DNA of 64,000 bases from the NCBI GenBank assembly GCA_020637805.1, contig JACKJU010000002.1, forward strand, positions 310,001-374,000, given 5' to 3'. How positions within the stretch are numbered: position 1 is the stretch's first letter; each line of letters starts with the position of its first letter. The translations under genes were made by a program, and so were the position numbers. The notes beneath the pieces are model-generated. The model did no database searches. It had not been told where the DNA came from and worked only from the letters and a program-made list of their open reading frames with translations. Source of the DNA: Nitratireductor sp. (GTDB taxonomy: Bacteria > Pseudomonadota > Alphaproteobacteria > Rhizobiales > Rhizobiaceae). Below are positions 42,357 through 51,650 of this stretch, one piece after another.

Positions 42357-42968
42357 ATGTGTACTACCAGAAAAAAGCTTATCTATTTGGCTCTCACCGG
42401 CTTGATTTTCTGCACTCCCGCTTCCGCCCAGAGCGGAGGCAAGGACGGCGAAGGCATCTGGCAGCTCGATGCCGGGACGGAGGTTGAGGACGAGGGTGGT
42501 ACGCTCAATCCGGACGAACTCACGCTCAACAAGGCAATCAAGAACGCGATGCGTGGCAAGGTCGACATGATGACCTGCGCCCAGGGCTATCTGATGACCA
42601 AGATGGGCAACCATGGAGATGCGCGCACGATCTTCGAGAATTGTGCGAAACAGGGCTATACGGGCACGATGACCTGGATGTCCTACATGGACACCAACGG
42701 ATATGGAAAACCCGAGGACCCGAAAGCTGCCGCTGAATGGGACCGCAAGGCCGCCGACGCAGGCGATCCGGTTGGCATGCTCAATTACGGACTTGATCTC
42801 TTGCGCGGACACGGTGTCGAACCTGATCCGCAGGCGGGCAGGGTGCTGATCGACAGGGCTGCGGATGCAGGCATCCGCGATGCAATCGATGTTCGTGAAT
42901 CCGGTTATGACTGGAAGGCGGGCACACCAGATGCAGACGACTGGCGCTACGAGAAGCGAATCTATTGA
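42357..42968 (+). CDS. Exported Sel1/TPR-like repeat protein
   Basis: 203 aa; AGGAGGAGAG precedes the ATG. A signal peptide ends at TPASAQ. Sel1-like helical repeats are visible: GHGDARTIF-type MGNHGDARTIFENCAKQGYTGTMTWMSYMDTNGYGKPEDPKAAAEWDRKAADAGDPVGMLNYGLDLLRGHGV. Probably a periplasmic interaction protein of the same operon. It converges on the next ATPase gene with a 7-bp overlap of stop regions. Confidence 0.8.
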   Translation: MCTTRKKLIYLALTGLIFCTPASAQSGGKDGEGIWQLDAGTEVEDEGGTLNPDELTLNKAIKNAMRGKVDMMTCAQGYLMTKMGNHGDARTIFENCAKQGYTGTMTWMSYMDTNGYGKPEDPKAAAEWDRKAADAGDPVGMLNYGLDLLRGHGVEPDPQAGRVLIDRAADAGIRDAIDVRESGYDWKAGTPDADDWRYEKRIY

Positions 42969-43573
42969 TCCGTTAAGCCCTCTATGCGCCGGAGCCGGGC
43001 CGGCGTTCCTTCCAGCCTGTAGTGTATATCTGCCAGGAAATCGGCTTCAGGCCCTGAATGGGTGACGAGAAGGATTGCCATTCCCCTTGATCTGGCCAGC
43101 GAGCGGGTCAGTTCCAGCATCTCCTGAACCAGCGCGTGGTCGAGCGATGTGAACGGCTCGTCAAGCACGAGTAACTCTGGCTCAATGGCAAAGGCCCTGG
43201 CAAGTGACAGCCGCCGTTGCTGGCCAAGTGACATCTGCGAAGGAAAGTTGTCCTCCTTGCCGGAAAGCCCCATGGCGGCCATTGCATCAAGCGCCGTTTC
43301 CTTGCTGCAGCCGGAGACCAGCATCAGGTTCTCAAGCGCGCTGCGCCACGCCAGAAGCCGTGGTTCCTGGAAGACCATTCCGATCCGGGAGCGGCTGGCA
43401 AGCGTGCCGTCGAAGTCCTGATCGAGACCGGTAAGTATGTTCAGGAGGGTGGTCTTGCCGATGCCCGAAGGCCCCAGCAGGGCAACATGTTCGCCGGCTT
43501 TGATCTCTAGTTCGATTTCGCCGAGAACGCTTGTTGACCCGAATGCCTTGTGCCGGAGATCCAGGCGTATCAT
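42962..43573 (-). CDS. NitT/TauT-type ABC ATPase
   Basis: 203 aa, short for the family (usually about 240-260). Walker A GPSGIGKTT, Q-loop MVFQEPRLLAW, signature MSLGQQRRLSLARAF, Walker B LLVLDEPFTSLD, H-loop VTHSGPEA. The short length comes from a trimmed C-terminus. It overlaps the permease gene by four bases and completes a nitrate/sulfonate-type importer inserted in the PQQ cluster. Confidence 0.9.
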   Translation of the reverse strand: MIRLDLRHKAFGSTSVLGEIELEIKAGEHVALLGPSGIGKTTLLNILTGLDQDFDGTLASRSRIGMVFQEPRLLAWRSALENLMLVSGCSKETALDAMAAMGLSGKEDNFPSQMSLGQQRRLSLARAFAIEPELLVLDEPFTSLDHALVQEMLELTRSLARSRGMAILLVTHSGPEADFLADIHYRLEGTPARLRRIEGLTDQ

Positions 43574-44331
43574 GCCTGCCTCCAGCGGTTGGCGCGCACC
43601 TCGACGGGCTGGATTATCAACAGCTCTACCGCGAGCATGACAATGACGAAAGTGAGCGCGTAGGCGAGCACGAGCGTGACATCAAACAACTGGAAACCCA
43701 GGTGGATCTGGAAGCCTATGCCATTTGGCCGACCGAGAAACTCGACAACAAGGACGATTTTCCAGATCAGCGAGAGGCCGGACCGCGAAGAAGCGGCAAT
43801 GTAGGGTGCCATCTGCGGAATCAGGAAATGACGTATCCGCACACCTGGCGGTACATGAAAGACGCTGGCCACCTCATCAAGTTTTCGATCCAACGCCCTT
43901 GCTCCTTCCCTGATCATGACAACCACGGTGGGAATCTTGTTGAGCGCGACGGCCGTTACTGCGGCAGCCTCGGTGAGACCGATCCACAGGTAGCACAGAA
44001 CAATGATGACCAGCGCTGGCAGGTTCAACATCAGCACAAGCAAGGTGTCCAGCCAGGAATTGGCAGTGCGATTGCGTCCCATGAACATGCCCACGGCAAT
44101 GCCGACTGCCAGAGCAAGTACAAAGGCTGCCAGAACGCGCATCAAGGTGGCAAACAAGTGAATCCAAAGTTCGCCGGTTGCCGCCTCAGATGCCATCTTG
44201 CGGGCAACGGGAACCGGACCGGGAAGCAATTGCGGGTCGTTGGCGACAGCGGATGCTATGCCCCATGCCGCCAATATCAGCGCAATTGAAATTGCCCGTA
44301 TGAAGATCTCACCTGAAAAACGACCCCGCAT
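43570..44331 (-). CDS. NitT/TauT-type ABC permease
   Basis: 253 aa from the ATG at 44331 (AAGG upstream; a TTG at 44361 would extend it by ten residues). BPD_transp_1 fold: WIHLFATLMRVLAAFVLALAVGIAVGMFMG, the EAA-like ALDRKLDEVASVFHVPPGVRIRHFLIPQMAPYIAASSRSGLSLIWK. Partner of the ATPase and binding protein; substrate unknown. Confidence 0.9.
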   Translation of the reverse strand: MRGRFSGEIFIRAISIALILAAWGIASAVANDPQLLPGPVPVARKMASEAATGELWIHLFATLMRVLAAFVLALAVGIAVGMFMGRNRTANSWLDTLLVLMLNLPALVIIVLCYLWIGLTEAAAVTAVALNKIPTVVVMIREGARALDRKLDEVASVFHVPPGVRIRHFLIPQMAPYIAASSRSGLSLIWKIVLVVEFLGRPNGIGFQIHLGFQLFDVTLVLAYALTFVIVMLAVELLIIQPVEVRANRWRQA

Positions 44332-44372
44332 GTTGGACCTTCTGCCAGCCTGCTTCCGCAAATGTGCCGGTT

Positions 44373-45350
44373 TCAGAGTCCTGCCTGGTAGAAAACCCCA
44401 TCGGGCAGGCTGGTTGCCTTGCCGACAAGCTTTTCCCCGCCGAGACGTGCCATGACCTCGAGCACGCGCTCTGCCTGCTCGTTGTCAACGGCTCCGGCGG
44501 CAGGAGTTCCTTCGAGGAAGCCATTCTTCAGCGCGAGGAAGTCGGCATCGCTCTTGACGTTCATCATGGGACGCAGCCGTTCCCATGCTTCGGGATCCGA
44601 GGCGAGCTTTTCCTTGGCAGCTATTGAGGCCGCTGCAAGCCCGGCAACGAGATCTGGCCTTGTGCGTACCAGATCACCCTTGACCACGTAGCCCAGCAGG
44701 GGAAAATCAGGATCGAGACCAAGGCTCCGGGCAGCGTCTGACACGGTTACCAGGTCGCGCATTCCCTTGGTGCTCATCTTTGCAGAGAAGTGCCAGAAGT
44801 TGATCGCGCCATCGACTTCGCCTGAAAGCGCAGACTGGAAGATCAGGGGCGGTGCGCCAAAGACCTGTTCAGTCTCGCCCTTGAGATCGAAGCCATATTC
44901 CTTCTCGGCAAATGCTCGCAGAATGAGCCAGCTCTTGTCGACGGGGCCACCGGCAATGCCAATCCGCTTTCCCTTGAGATCCTCAAGCGTCTGGAAGGGC
45001 GCATCCGACTTGACCATGAGCGAACCAACGGCCTTGGAGTAGGGTATGAACACGAAGTCCTTGCCGGCCGCGCGCTGGCTGGCCACCCAGATCCAGTCCG
45101 CTACAACGATATCCGCCTCACCGCCCTGGAAGGCAATGCGCGTTGCCGGGTTTCCTGCCATCGGAATTGTTTCAAGCTCGAATCCGTTGGCCTTGTCGAG
45201 GCCGTAGTGCCTGATAGTATCGAGTTCCCAATTCACGGTGCCCGTGTTCAGAACCGCAGCCCTGAGCGTTGGCAGGTCCGCTGCGGATGCGGAATTGGCG
45301 GCCATCCATGCAAGAAGGACGAGTGCGGCAAGACGCGTGAATATGGACAT
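44373..45350 (-). CDS. NitT/TauT-type substrate-binding protein
   Basis: 325 aa from the ATG at 45350 (GGGAGGAAATC upstream). A signal peptide ends at NSASA. NMT1/SsuA-like fold: LRAAVLNTGTVNWELDTIRHYGLDKANGFELETIPMAGNPATRIAFQGGEADIVVADW, then LEDLKGKRIGIAGGPVDKSWLILRAF. Members bind taurine, sulfonates, nitrate, thiamine precursors or other small organics. Being within a PQQ/lanthanide alcohol cluster, it may import a cofactor-related compound, but the sequence does not show which. Confidence 0.9.
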   Translation of the reverse strand: MSIFTRLAALVLLAWMAANSASAADLPTLRAAVLNTGTVNWELDTIRHYGLDKANGFELETIPMAGNPATRIAFQGGEADIVVADWIWVASQRAAGKDFVFIPYSKAVGSLMVKSDAPFQTLEDLKGKRIGIAGGPVDKSWLILRAFAEKEYGFDLKGETEQVFGAPPLIFQSALSGEVDGAINFWHFSAKMSTKGMRDLVTVSDAARSLGLDPDFPLLGYVVKGDLVRTRPDLVAGLAAASIAAKEKLASDPEAWERLRPMMNVKSDADFLALKNGFLEGTPAAGAVDNEQAERVLEVMARLGGEKLVGKATSLPDGVFYQAGL

Positions 45351-45381
45351 GATTTCCTCCCGAAAATTGGGCTGCACCTCC

Positions 45382-46029
45382 ATGCAGCCGCATTCCCGAA
45401 ACGATAGGGTGCGCTTCTGGACCGCGCAATCTGCCAAAGCGGTCGCCGTGGCGCTTTTGACTTGTACATTGGTACAAGTTCCAGCCGGATTCGGGGCTTT
45501 TGCTGCATCGTACAAGGAAATCCGCGAGCAGAGACCGGAACTGTTTCACCCGAAGACAGGGTTCCGGATTGACCGGCAGCGTGCACCCGTTCCCGACGAT
45601 GTTCCACCTCCGGTGCGGATCGCCGATACGCAAGAAGTGGCCGCTCTTTCTTCTTCCGGTGCCCTGCTGCTTGACGTATATGCGGCGCTGAATTCGCGCT
45701 TCGACGAGTTGGACGGGCGATGGCTCGTTTCAAAGTCACACAGGAGCATTCCTGGCGCAGTCTGGCTTCCGGAAACCGGGCGAGGCGTACTGGAAGCGCA
45801 AATGAGCCACTACCTGGAGACGAATCTGGAGGAGCTCACGGATGGCGATCGCTCGAAATACATTGTCGTTTTTTGTGTGTCGGATTGCTGGATGAGCTGG
45901 AATGCCTCGCAGAGAATCGCCGGCCTCGGCTACACGAAGATCTACTGGTACCCACTGGGGGTGGATGGCTGGGAAGAAGCCGGTCATTCTCTGGAGCCAG
46001 TGGAACCGGTTCCTTTGAAAATCGAATAA
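45382..46029 (+). CDS. PQQ-associated 'CXXCW motif' rhodanese-like protein
   Basis: 215 aa from the ATG at 45382; a GTG at 45409 giving a tighter signal peptide is equally possible. After the signal (VAVALLTCTLVQVPAGFGAFA) comes the family signature: GFRIDRQRAPVPDDVPPP, LLDVYAALN, KSHRSIPGAVWLPETG and FCVSDCWMSWNASQRIAGLGY with the Cys-x3-Cys-Trp motif near residue 170. Rhodanese-like fold, periplasmic. The family occurs only beside PQQ-dependent dehydrogenases; role unknown. It is divergent from the binding-protein gene with just 31 bp between starts. Confidence 0.88.
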   Translation: MQPHSRNDRVRFWTAQSAKAVAVALLTCTLVQVPAGFGAFAASYKEIREQRPELFHPKTGFRIDRQRAPVPDDVPPPVRIADTQEVAALSSSGALLLDVYAALNSRFDELDGRWLVSKSHRSIPGAVWLPETGRGVLEAQMSHYLETNLEELTDGDRSKYIVVFCVSDCWMSWNASQRIAGLGYTKIYWYPLGVDGWEEAGHSLEPVEPVPLKIE

Positions 46030-46233
46030 TATCAATATTATAAGTTGCTTCAGGAGACTTCTTGCGTCCTCGTCGACCGCTGCGTGCAACGTTGGCAAGA
46101 GGGGTCTGTACCAAAGGACAATACCGCAGCCTATTCGCCTCAACTACGATTTCAGCGCCGGGAAAATGTTGCCGGCATGGATGAGATCAGGTTCGCTCTG
46201 CCGCAACCGGCAGGAGGAACGGGAGGAGAAAAT

Positions 46234-47997
46234 ATGAAACGTTTTGCCCTGGCGGCTTTCGCCGGCATGCTTGCCACTACAACCGCATTTGCTCAGGTAA
46301 CGGAAGCCGATCTTGCGGGCGACGCCTCGAGTACTGGCGATATCCTGACCAACGGAATGGGCAGGCATCTGCAGCGGTTCTCACCGCTCGACATGATCAA
46401 CAAGGAAACGGTCAAGAACCTGGTTCCAGCCTGGGCATTTTCGCTTGGCGGCGAAAAGCAGCGTGGCCAGGAAACGCAGCCTCTTGTCTATGACGGCATC
46501 ATGTATGTCACGGGTTCATATTCGCGGCTCTACGCCATCGATGTGAAAACGGGCGAGGAGGTTTGGCAGTACGATGCGCGCCTGCCGGAAGGTATTCTGC
46601 CCTGCTGCGACGTCATCAATCGCGGTGCAGCCATCTATGGCAACAAGATCTACTTCGGCACCCTTGATGCTCGTATCGTCGCGCTGGACCTGAAGACCGG
46701 CGACGTTGTCTGGCGCGAAAAAATCGCGGACTACAAGGCTGGATATTCCTACACGGCTGCACCACTGATCGTGAACGGCCTGGTGATCACCGGCAATTCG
46801 GGTGGCGAGTTCGGGATTGTTGGTGAGGTTCAGGCACGCGATGCCGAAACCGGCGAACTTGTCTGGACCCGCCCGGTAATCGAAGGGCACATGGGTACCT
46901 TCAAGGGCAAGGAATCCTCCATGACCGGGACGCTCAACGCTTCCTGGCCAGGCGACATGTGGAAAACCGGCGGCGGCGCTACCTGGCTCGGCGGCTCCTA
47001 CGATGCAGATACCGATACCCTCGTGTTCGGTGCCGGAAACCCCGCACCCTGGAACTCCTGGCTGCGCAATGCGGGAGAAAAGAACGACGGTAGCGGAGAC
47101 AATCTCTATGCCGCCTCCCGTATCGGCATCAATCCCGAGAACGGGGAGATCAAGTGGCACTTCCAGACCACGCCACGTGAAGGCTGGGACTTCGATGGCG
47201 TCAATGAAGTGGTTGCCTTTACAGACCGCTCCGGCAACAAGCGTTTTGCCACGGCAGACCGCAACGGCTTCTTCTACGTGCTCAATCGCGAGGACGGAAA
47301 GTTTGTTTCTGCGACGCCATTCGTGAAGAACATCACGTGGGCGAGCGGCATCGACGAGAATGGCCGTCCCATCTACAACGAGGACAACCGGCCCGGCAAT
47401 CCGACCGGTGCGGCTGACGGCAAGAAGGGCGAAACCGTCTTCTCCGTACCGTCCTTCCTGGGTGGCAAGAACTGGATGCCGATGGCGCACAGCCCGCAAA
47501 CCGGCCTTTTCTACGTGCCCTCCAATGAATGGGGCATGGATATCTGGAATGAGCCTGTAACCTACAAGAAAGGTGCGGCTTACCTCGGTTCGGGCTTCAC
47601 CATCAAGCCGATCTTCGAGGACCATATCGGCTCGCTGAAGGCAATCGATCCCGACACCGGCGAAATCAAGTGGGAGTACAAGAACGATGCTCCGCTGTGG
47701 GGTGGCGTGATGGCAACCGGTGGCGGCCTGGTATTCACCGGAACTCCGGAAGGCTATCTCAAGGCCTTCGATGCCGAATCCGGCGAAGAACTCTGGAAGT
47801 TCCAGACCGGCTCGGGAATTGTCGGCCAGCCAGTCACATGGGAAATGGATGGCGAGCAATATGTGGCCGTCGCATCGGGATGGGGAGGTGCCGTTCCGCT
47901 GTGGGGTGGCGAGGTTGCCAAGAAGGTCAACTACCTCAACCAGGGCGGTTCGATCTGGGTATTCAAACTTCCCAAGCAACTGGCGATGGCCAAGTAA
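46234..47997 (+). CDS. PQQ-dependent alcohol dehydrogenase, predicted lanthanide-dependent (ExaF/PedH/XoxF type)
   Basis: 587 aa from the ATG at 46234 (GGGAGGAG upstream). A signal peptide ends at TTAFAQ, followed by an eight-bladed quinoprotein propeller. The vicinal disulfide is Cys124-Cys125 (LPCCDVINRG). Metal ligands are Glu192 (SGGEFG), Asn269 (GNPAPWN) and the catalytic Asp319, with Asp321 two residues on (WDFDG). That second Asp is diagnostic of lanthanide-dependent enzymes; calcium enzymes have Ala or a small residue. The GDNLYAASRI...WHFQTTP region is nearer to ethanol-type ExaF/PedH than to XoxF methanol dehydrogenases. Electrons should pass to the PedF-like cytochrome. Confidence 0.93.
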   Translation: MKRFALAAFAGMLATTTAFAQVTEADLAGDASSTGDILTNGMGRHLQRFSPLDMINKETVKNLVPAWAFSLGGEKQRGQETQPLVYDGIMYVTGSYSRLYAIDVKTGEEVWQYDARLPEGILPCCDVINRGAAIYGNKIYFGTLDARIVALDLKTGDVVWREKIADYKAGYSYTAAPLIVNGLVITGNSGGEFGIVGEVQARDAETGELVWTRPVIEGHMGTFKGKESSMTGTLNASWPGDMWKTGGGATWLGGSYDADTDTLVFGAGNPAPWNSWLRNAGEKNDGSGDNLYAASRIGINPENGEIKWHFQTTPREGWDFDGVNEVVAFTDRSGNKRFATADRNGFFYVLNREDGKFVSATPFVKNITWASGIDENGRPIYNEDNRPGNPTGAADGKKGETVFSVPSFLGGKNWMPMAHSPQTGLFYVPSNEWGMDIWNEPVTYKKGAAYLGSGFTIKPIFEDHIGSLKAIDPDTGEIKWEYKNDAPLWGGVMATGGGLVFTGTPEGYLKAFDAESGEELWKFQTGSGIVGQPVTWEMDGEQYVAVASGWGGAVPLWGGEVAKKVNYLNQGGSIWVFKLPKQLAMAK

Positions 47998-48015
47998 CAC
48001 TGTCGCGGGTACAAT

Positions 48016-48044
48016 CTGGCGGGCCAAGTGCCCGCCAGTTTTCT
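48016..48044 (+). terminator. Strong terminator after the PQQ dehydrogenase
   Basis: CTGGCGGGC-CAAGT-GCCCGCCAG is a perfect 9-bp stem followed by TTTTCTT, 18 bp after the stop. Confidence 0.92.
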
Positions 48045-48075
48045 TGCTGGCTTCGAGTATGCGGGAGTTTGACCC

Positions 48076-48795
48076 ATGATTGAAACGAACGCAGCAGGTC
48101 GTGGTTCGTCAGAGGCCGCCCGGTTTCTGATTATCGATGATCATCCGCTTTTTCGCGAGGCGCTGATAGCCGCCGTCAACATCGCCTATCCGGACGCGGT
48201 TACCGATGAGTGCGAGTCCCTTACCGGCGCAATGTCCAGATTGCACGATGACGACGGATACGATCTTGCATTGCTGGATCTGAAGATCCCTGACACGGTC
48301 GGGCTGGAAGGTCTTCTCGACATAAGGGCCCGCCATCCCAGACTTCCGATCGTGGTGGTTTCCGGTCACGAGGATCCGAGGATCATCAAGTCGGTCCTGT
48401 CATATGGGGCGGCGGGGTTTATCTCGAAATCCACCAACAAGCGGGAACTGACCGAAGCTATCCAGTCGGTCATGAACGGCGAGATATATGTTCCCGCCAG
48501 CTATGAGGAACCTGCAGGAAGTGACGCTGAGGACGCCAGGCGTGGCGAGATGCTCAAGAGCCTTTCCACCCTCACGCCGCAGCAGTTTCGGGTCATCCGC
48601 ATGCTGCGCGATGGACTGTTGAACAAGCAGATCGCATATGAGTTGCAGGTGGGCGAAACCACTGTCAAAGCCCATGTCTCGGAAATTCTTCGCAAGCTGA
48701 ACGTCAACAACAGGACGCAGGCGGCCATGGAGCTTTCGCGGCTGAGCGGTCACGAAATCGAAGAGTTGAACTCGAAGTTCGACGTGGCCGGATGA
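48076..48795 (+). CDS. NarL/LuxR-type response regulator (AgmR/ErbR/PedR-like)
   Basis: 239 aa. Receiver domain FLIIDDHPLFREAL, phospho-acceptor Asp in LALLDLKIPD (near residue 73), conserved Lys in GFISKST. C-terminal LuxR HTH: LTPQQFRVIRMLRDGLLNKQIAYELQVGETTVKAHVSEILRKLNVNNRTQA. Members beside PQQ alcohol dehydrogenases activate their genes, and here it lies directly after the dehydrogenase. It converges on the kinase gene. Confidence 0.92.
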   Translation: MIETNAAGRGSSEAARFLIIDDHPLFREALIAAVNIAYPDAVTDECESLTGAMSRLHDDDGYDLALLDLKIPDTVGLEGLLDIRARHPRLPIVVVSGHEDPRIIKSVLSYGAAGFISKSTNKRELTEAIQSVMNGEIYVPASYEEPAGSDAEDARRGEMLKSLSTLTPQQFRVIRMLRDGLLNKQIAYELQVGETTVKAHVSEILRKLNVNNRTQAAMELSRLSGHEIEELNSKFDVAG

Positions 48796-48902
48796 CGAAT
48801 TGGTTCTGTCCGGCAAAGCCGAATTCATGCGCCGTCGGGCAGTGGCGCCAAGGGCCGGTCGGTCAGTCAGCCTGAAGTCGGCGTTCCCGGGGTCTCCGGG
48901 GA

Positions 48903-50255
48903 TCAGCCCTCGCGCTGGTACATGTGGCTCAGCAGGGCCCTGAGACGCGCCGGCCTCAGCGGTTTGTACATCAGGTCAAGGTTCATCGCCCGGACTTCCT
49001 GTTCGACCTTGTCGGAGGGATCTGCGGTGAAGATAATCGCGGGGACCTCGCTGCCGAGATGCGCACGAGCCCGCTTCACCGCGATGGTTCCAAGATCGCC
49101 ATTGTCGAGGTGCAGGTCGGCGACGATTACGTCGGGCAGCCAATCCCCTTCATCCAGGCGGGCAATTGCATCGACGGTTGAACTGGAAACACGTACATCA
49201 CATCCCCAGCTGCTAAGGAGTTTCTCGCCTGCTTCAAGTCCTGCTGCATCGTTTTCGATGAAAAGAACCCGCAGGCCCGAAATGCTCGATATCAACGGCC
49301 TTGCCGGCCTTGCTTCCTCGTAGGTCAGGTTAGCGGGATTGAGCGCCGCCGGAAGCAGGATCCTGAACCGCGTTCCCCGTCCGACCATCGAACGCATCTC
49401 CAGCTTGTGGCCGAGCGTATTGACGGTTCTGCGCACGATGGACAGCCCCAGTCCCAGGCCGGAGCCGGAATCCCGGTCATGTCCGCGCGGCAGTGCCCCG
49501 CGATGGAACTCGTCGAAAATGCTCTCGTGCTGTTCGGCAGGTATTCCAGGGCCGGTATCGACGATATCAATCGAGATGCGGTCCCCGTGGTAATCCCTGG
49601 CGCGCACAACGACACCGCCATCGGTCGTATACTTCAGTGCGTTCGAAACCAGGTTCTGCAGAATTCGCCTGAGCATCGTCCTGTCACTGAGAACGGCTTG
49701 CCGCTTGCACCTGAAACGCAGTTGCAGCCCTCGCTCTTCCGCAATTGGCAGGAAGTCCGAGGAGAGACGGTCGAACATGTCGCAGATGGCGATCGGTTCG
49801 ATTTTTGGGTCGACGACACCCGCGTCCAGCTTCGAGATGTCGATCAGTGTCTTGAGCAGTTCGTTCATGCCGTCGAGAGAACGTTCGATCTGCAATGCGA
49901 GGGTTCGTCCCGTTTCCGTCTGTTGCAGGTCAGTCAACACCGAAAGAGAGAGCAGCGCGGCGTTCAGCGGCTGAAGCACGTCGTGGCTCGCGGCAGCAAG
50001 GAACCGGGTCTTGGCGAGGTTGGCCAGTTCGGCAAGTTCCTTGGCCGCGGCAAGTTCGGTATTGGCACGTTCGACACGCCTGAGCGCGTTCGACAATTCG
50101 TCGGTCCGCCGTCTTACCTGGCCCTCGAGATTGATGGCGGTCTGGAACAGGGAAAATGCATTTCCCTGCTGGTCCATGGTGCTCTCAACCCGTGCCATCA
50201 GCGCGCGGTTGATCTTGCGAAGGCGTTCGATGTCCTCGACTTCCTCCCACATCAT
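48903..50255 (-). CDS. Hybrid histidine kinase without N-terminal sensor (ErcS'/NahK-like)
   Basis: 450 aa. An N-terminal coiled coil (residues 5-95) is followed by HisKA with the His in AAASHDVLQPLNAALLSL, HATPase_c (LVSNALKYT, VDTGPGIP, GSGLGLGLSIVRR) and a C-terminal receiver (LRVLFIENDAAG, DVIVADLHLD). No PAS or membrane sensor. Input probably comes from the FIST protein, whose stop overlaps its start by four bases. The layout matches the Pseudomonas NosP-NahK pair in the exaA region. The likely partner is the adjacent LuxR-type regulator. Confidence 0.92.
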   Translation of the reverse strand: MMWEEVEDIERLRKINRALMARVESTMDQQGNAFSLFQTAINLEGQVRRRTDELSNALRRVERANTELAAAKELAELANLAKTRFLAAASHDVLQPLNAALLSLSVLTDLQQTETGRTLALQIERSLDGMNELLKTLIDISKLDAGVVDPKIEPIAICDMFDRLSSDFLPIAEERGLQLRFRCKRQAVLSDRTMLRRILQNLVSNALKYTTDGGVVVRARDYHGDRISIDIVDTGPGIPAEQHESIFDEFHRGALPRGHDRDSGSGLGLGLSIVRRTVNTLGHKLEMRSMVGRGTRFRILLPAALNPANLTYEEARPARPLISSISGLRVLFIENDAAGLEAGEKLLSSWGCDVRVSSSTVDAIARLDEGDWLPDVIVADLHLDNGDLGTIAVKRARAHLGSEVPAIIFTADPSDKVEQEVRAMNLDLMYKPLRPARLRALLSHMYQREG

Positions 50256-51445
50256 TCGCCCGCCTTTGCGTGTGCGAGGTCGGCTGTTTCCTCCACGATG
50301 CTGCCGAATGCCACGCCTGTCAGAGTCTGGTTGAGATGAAGGGAGCGGTACTGCTCGCCATAGGTGTTGAAACCAATGACCCGGTGTTCCTTGTAGAGCT
50401 TGGAAATCTTGTGCGTGACCTGCCTGTTGCGGGCATCAATCCTTCGCAGGACGCAATCGAAACCGAGGATGAAATCGATTTTTCCGATGCGCTCGCTGAC
50501 GTCGGATAAACATTTTTCGGTCGAACGCGCCATTCCGGTGGGTTCGGCGACTGTCAGAACGATGCCGTCGTCAATGGCGCAAAAGAACGACAGGGAGTTG
50601 TCATCGTTCACCTTCTGTATGGAACGGCAGTAATACTCTCCGCCAACTTTCATGACGAGCGGATGGGAAGCAAAGCTCTGGGGATTTAGCGTAGCAGGAT
50701 CGGTGCCGATAATGTCGGCATAGACCGTCGCCGCGGGGGCGGCATTGAACTCATGGACGATCCTGCGGTCAGGGTCCGATTTCGTGACCACCAGCTTCAT
50801 CTCGGTCGGGACGAAATTGTCCGTCTTGAAGATGTGCACGGGCAAGTCGCAGGAAACGAGCAGAAGGATCGAGTTGCGTTCGAACACCTCGCCGTTCAGC
50901 ACGAGCGAGGCCTTCTTGAAATCGAGATCGTCTCCGGCCGAACCGCCGACGAGCTGGAGATCATCCAGTCCCCAGTGGATGGAGGCGGTCGTCGCTTCCT
51001 CGGTGTAGGACATGCCATCCATCAGGCTGATCGCGAAGGTGTTGCGATGCGATCCGTGCAACTGGTGAAAGGCCGAGCGGAAAGCCATCACCTCCGTGGC
51101 AATTTCCTCGATGCTGCGTTCTGCGGGCGAAGAAAGCCTGATGCCGCGTATCGTGAAATGTTCGGACGGGAAAAGAATGAACTGGATGCTTCCCTGGGTA
51201 ACGCCTTCCGGCGTTATCTCGCCAGCGGTCGAACAGGCGGCATAGTGCAGGGTGGGTGCATTCTGTTTCATGAATGCCGCAATGTATTCAGCGTCGCTTG
51301 CGGCCTTCGAGAACACGATCAGCGCAAACCCGATGCTGTTGCGCGTCAGGGCAATGCGAAGCAAGCCGGCGATTTCATCGAGACTGTCCCGCTCGCCGTA
51401 AATGCATGCGACCCCGGAATCGAAGCGGTCGATTTGTGCAGCCAT
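50252..51445 (-). CDS. FIST-domain sensor protein (NosP-like)
   Basis: 397 aa from the ATG at 51445 (GGGGAGGAAAG upstream; a frame open to 51499 is less likely). FIST_N (about residues 30-230: FIKQNAPTLHYAACSTAGEITPEGV, GLDDLQLVGGSAGDDLDF) and FIST_C (about 235-375: HPLVMKVGGEYYCRSIQKVNDDNSLSFFCAIDDGIVLTVAEP, GFNTYGEQ). In Pseudomonas and Vibrio, FIST proteins of the NosP group bind haem, sense nitric oxide, and control a co-transcribed kinase. That this one binds haem is inferred from context. Confidence 0.88.
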   Translation of the reverse strand: MAAQIDRFDSGVACIYGERDSLDEIAGLLRIALTRNSIGFALIVFSKAASDAEYIAAFMKQNAPTLHYAACSTAGEITPEGVTQGSIQFILFPSEHFTIRGIRLSSPAERSIEEIATEVMAFRSAFHQLHGSHRNTFAISLMDGMSYTEEATTASIHWGLDDLQLVGGSAGDDLDFKKASLVLNGEVFERNSILLLVSCDLPVHIFKTDNFVPTEMKLVVTKSDPDRRIVHEFNAAPAATVYADIIGTDPATLNPQSFASHPLVMKVGGEYYCRSIQKVNDDNSLSFFCAIDDGIVLTVAEPTGMARSTEKCLSDVSERIGKIDFILGFDCVLRRIDARNRQVTHKISKLYKEHRVIGFNTYGEQYRSLHLNQTLTGVAFGSIVEETADLAHAKAGE

Positions 51446-51650
51446 CTTTCCTCCCCATGGCGGTCCGGCTCTCCCTGCCGATACCGTCATGCTCCTCATG
51501 CGCGACTTGCTGGCGCGTTCGCGAACGGTTCACCCTCACGAAGCGTCCGCCTGCCGTTTGAACCTAGCACGCGCGCCATGGCGACCGAAAGTACAGTATA
51601 CTTTGGAAACGCCACAATCCATTTTTCGATACAGGAGTTTGGAGGAAAAC

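Noticed and set aside
46516..48027. 503-codon minus-strand frame
   Set aside because: Antisense to the quinoprotein dehydrogenase, with no recognisable domain.
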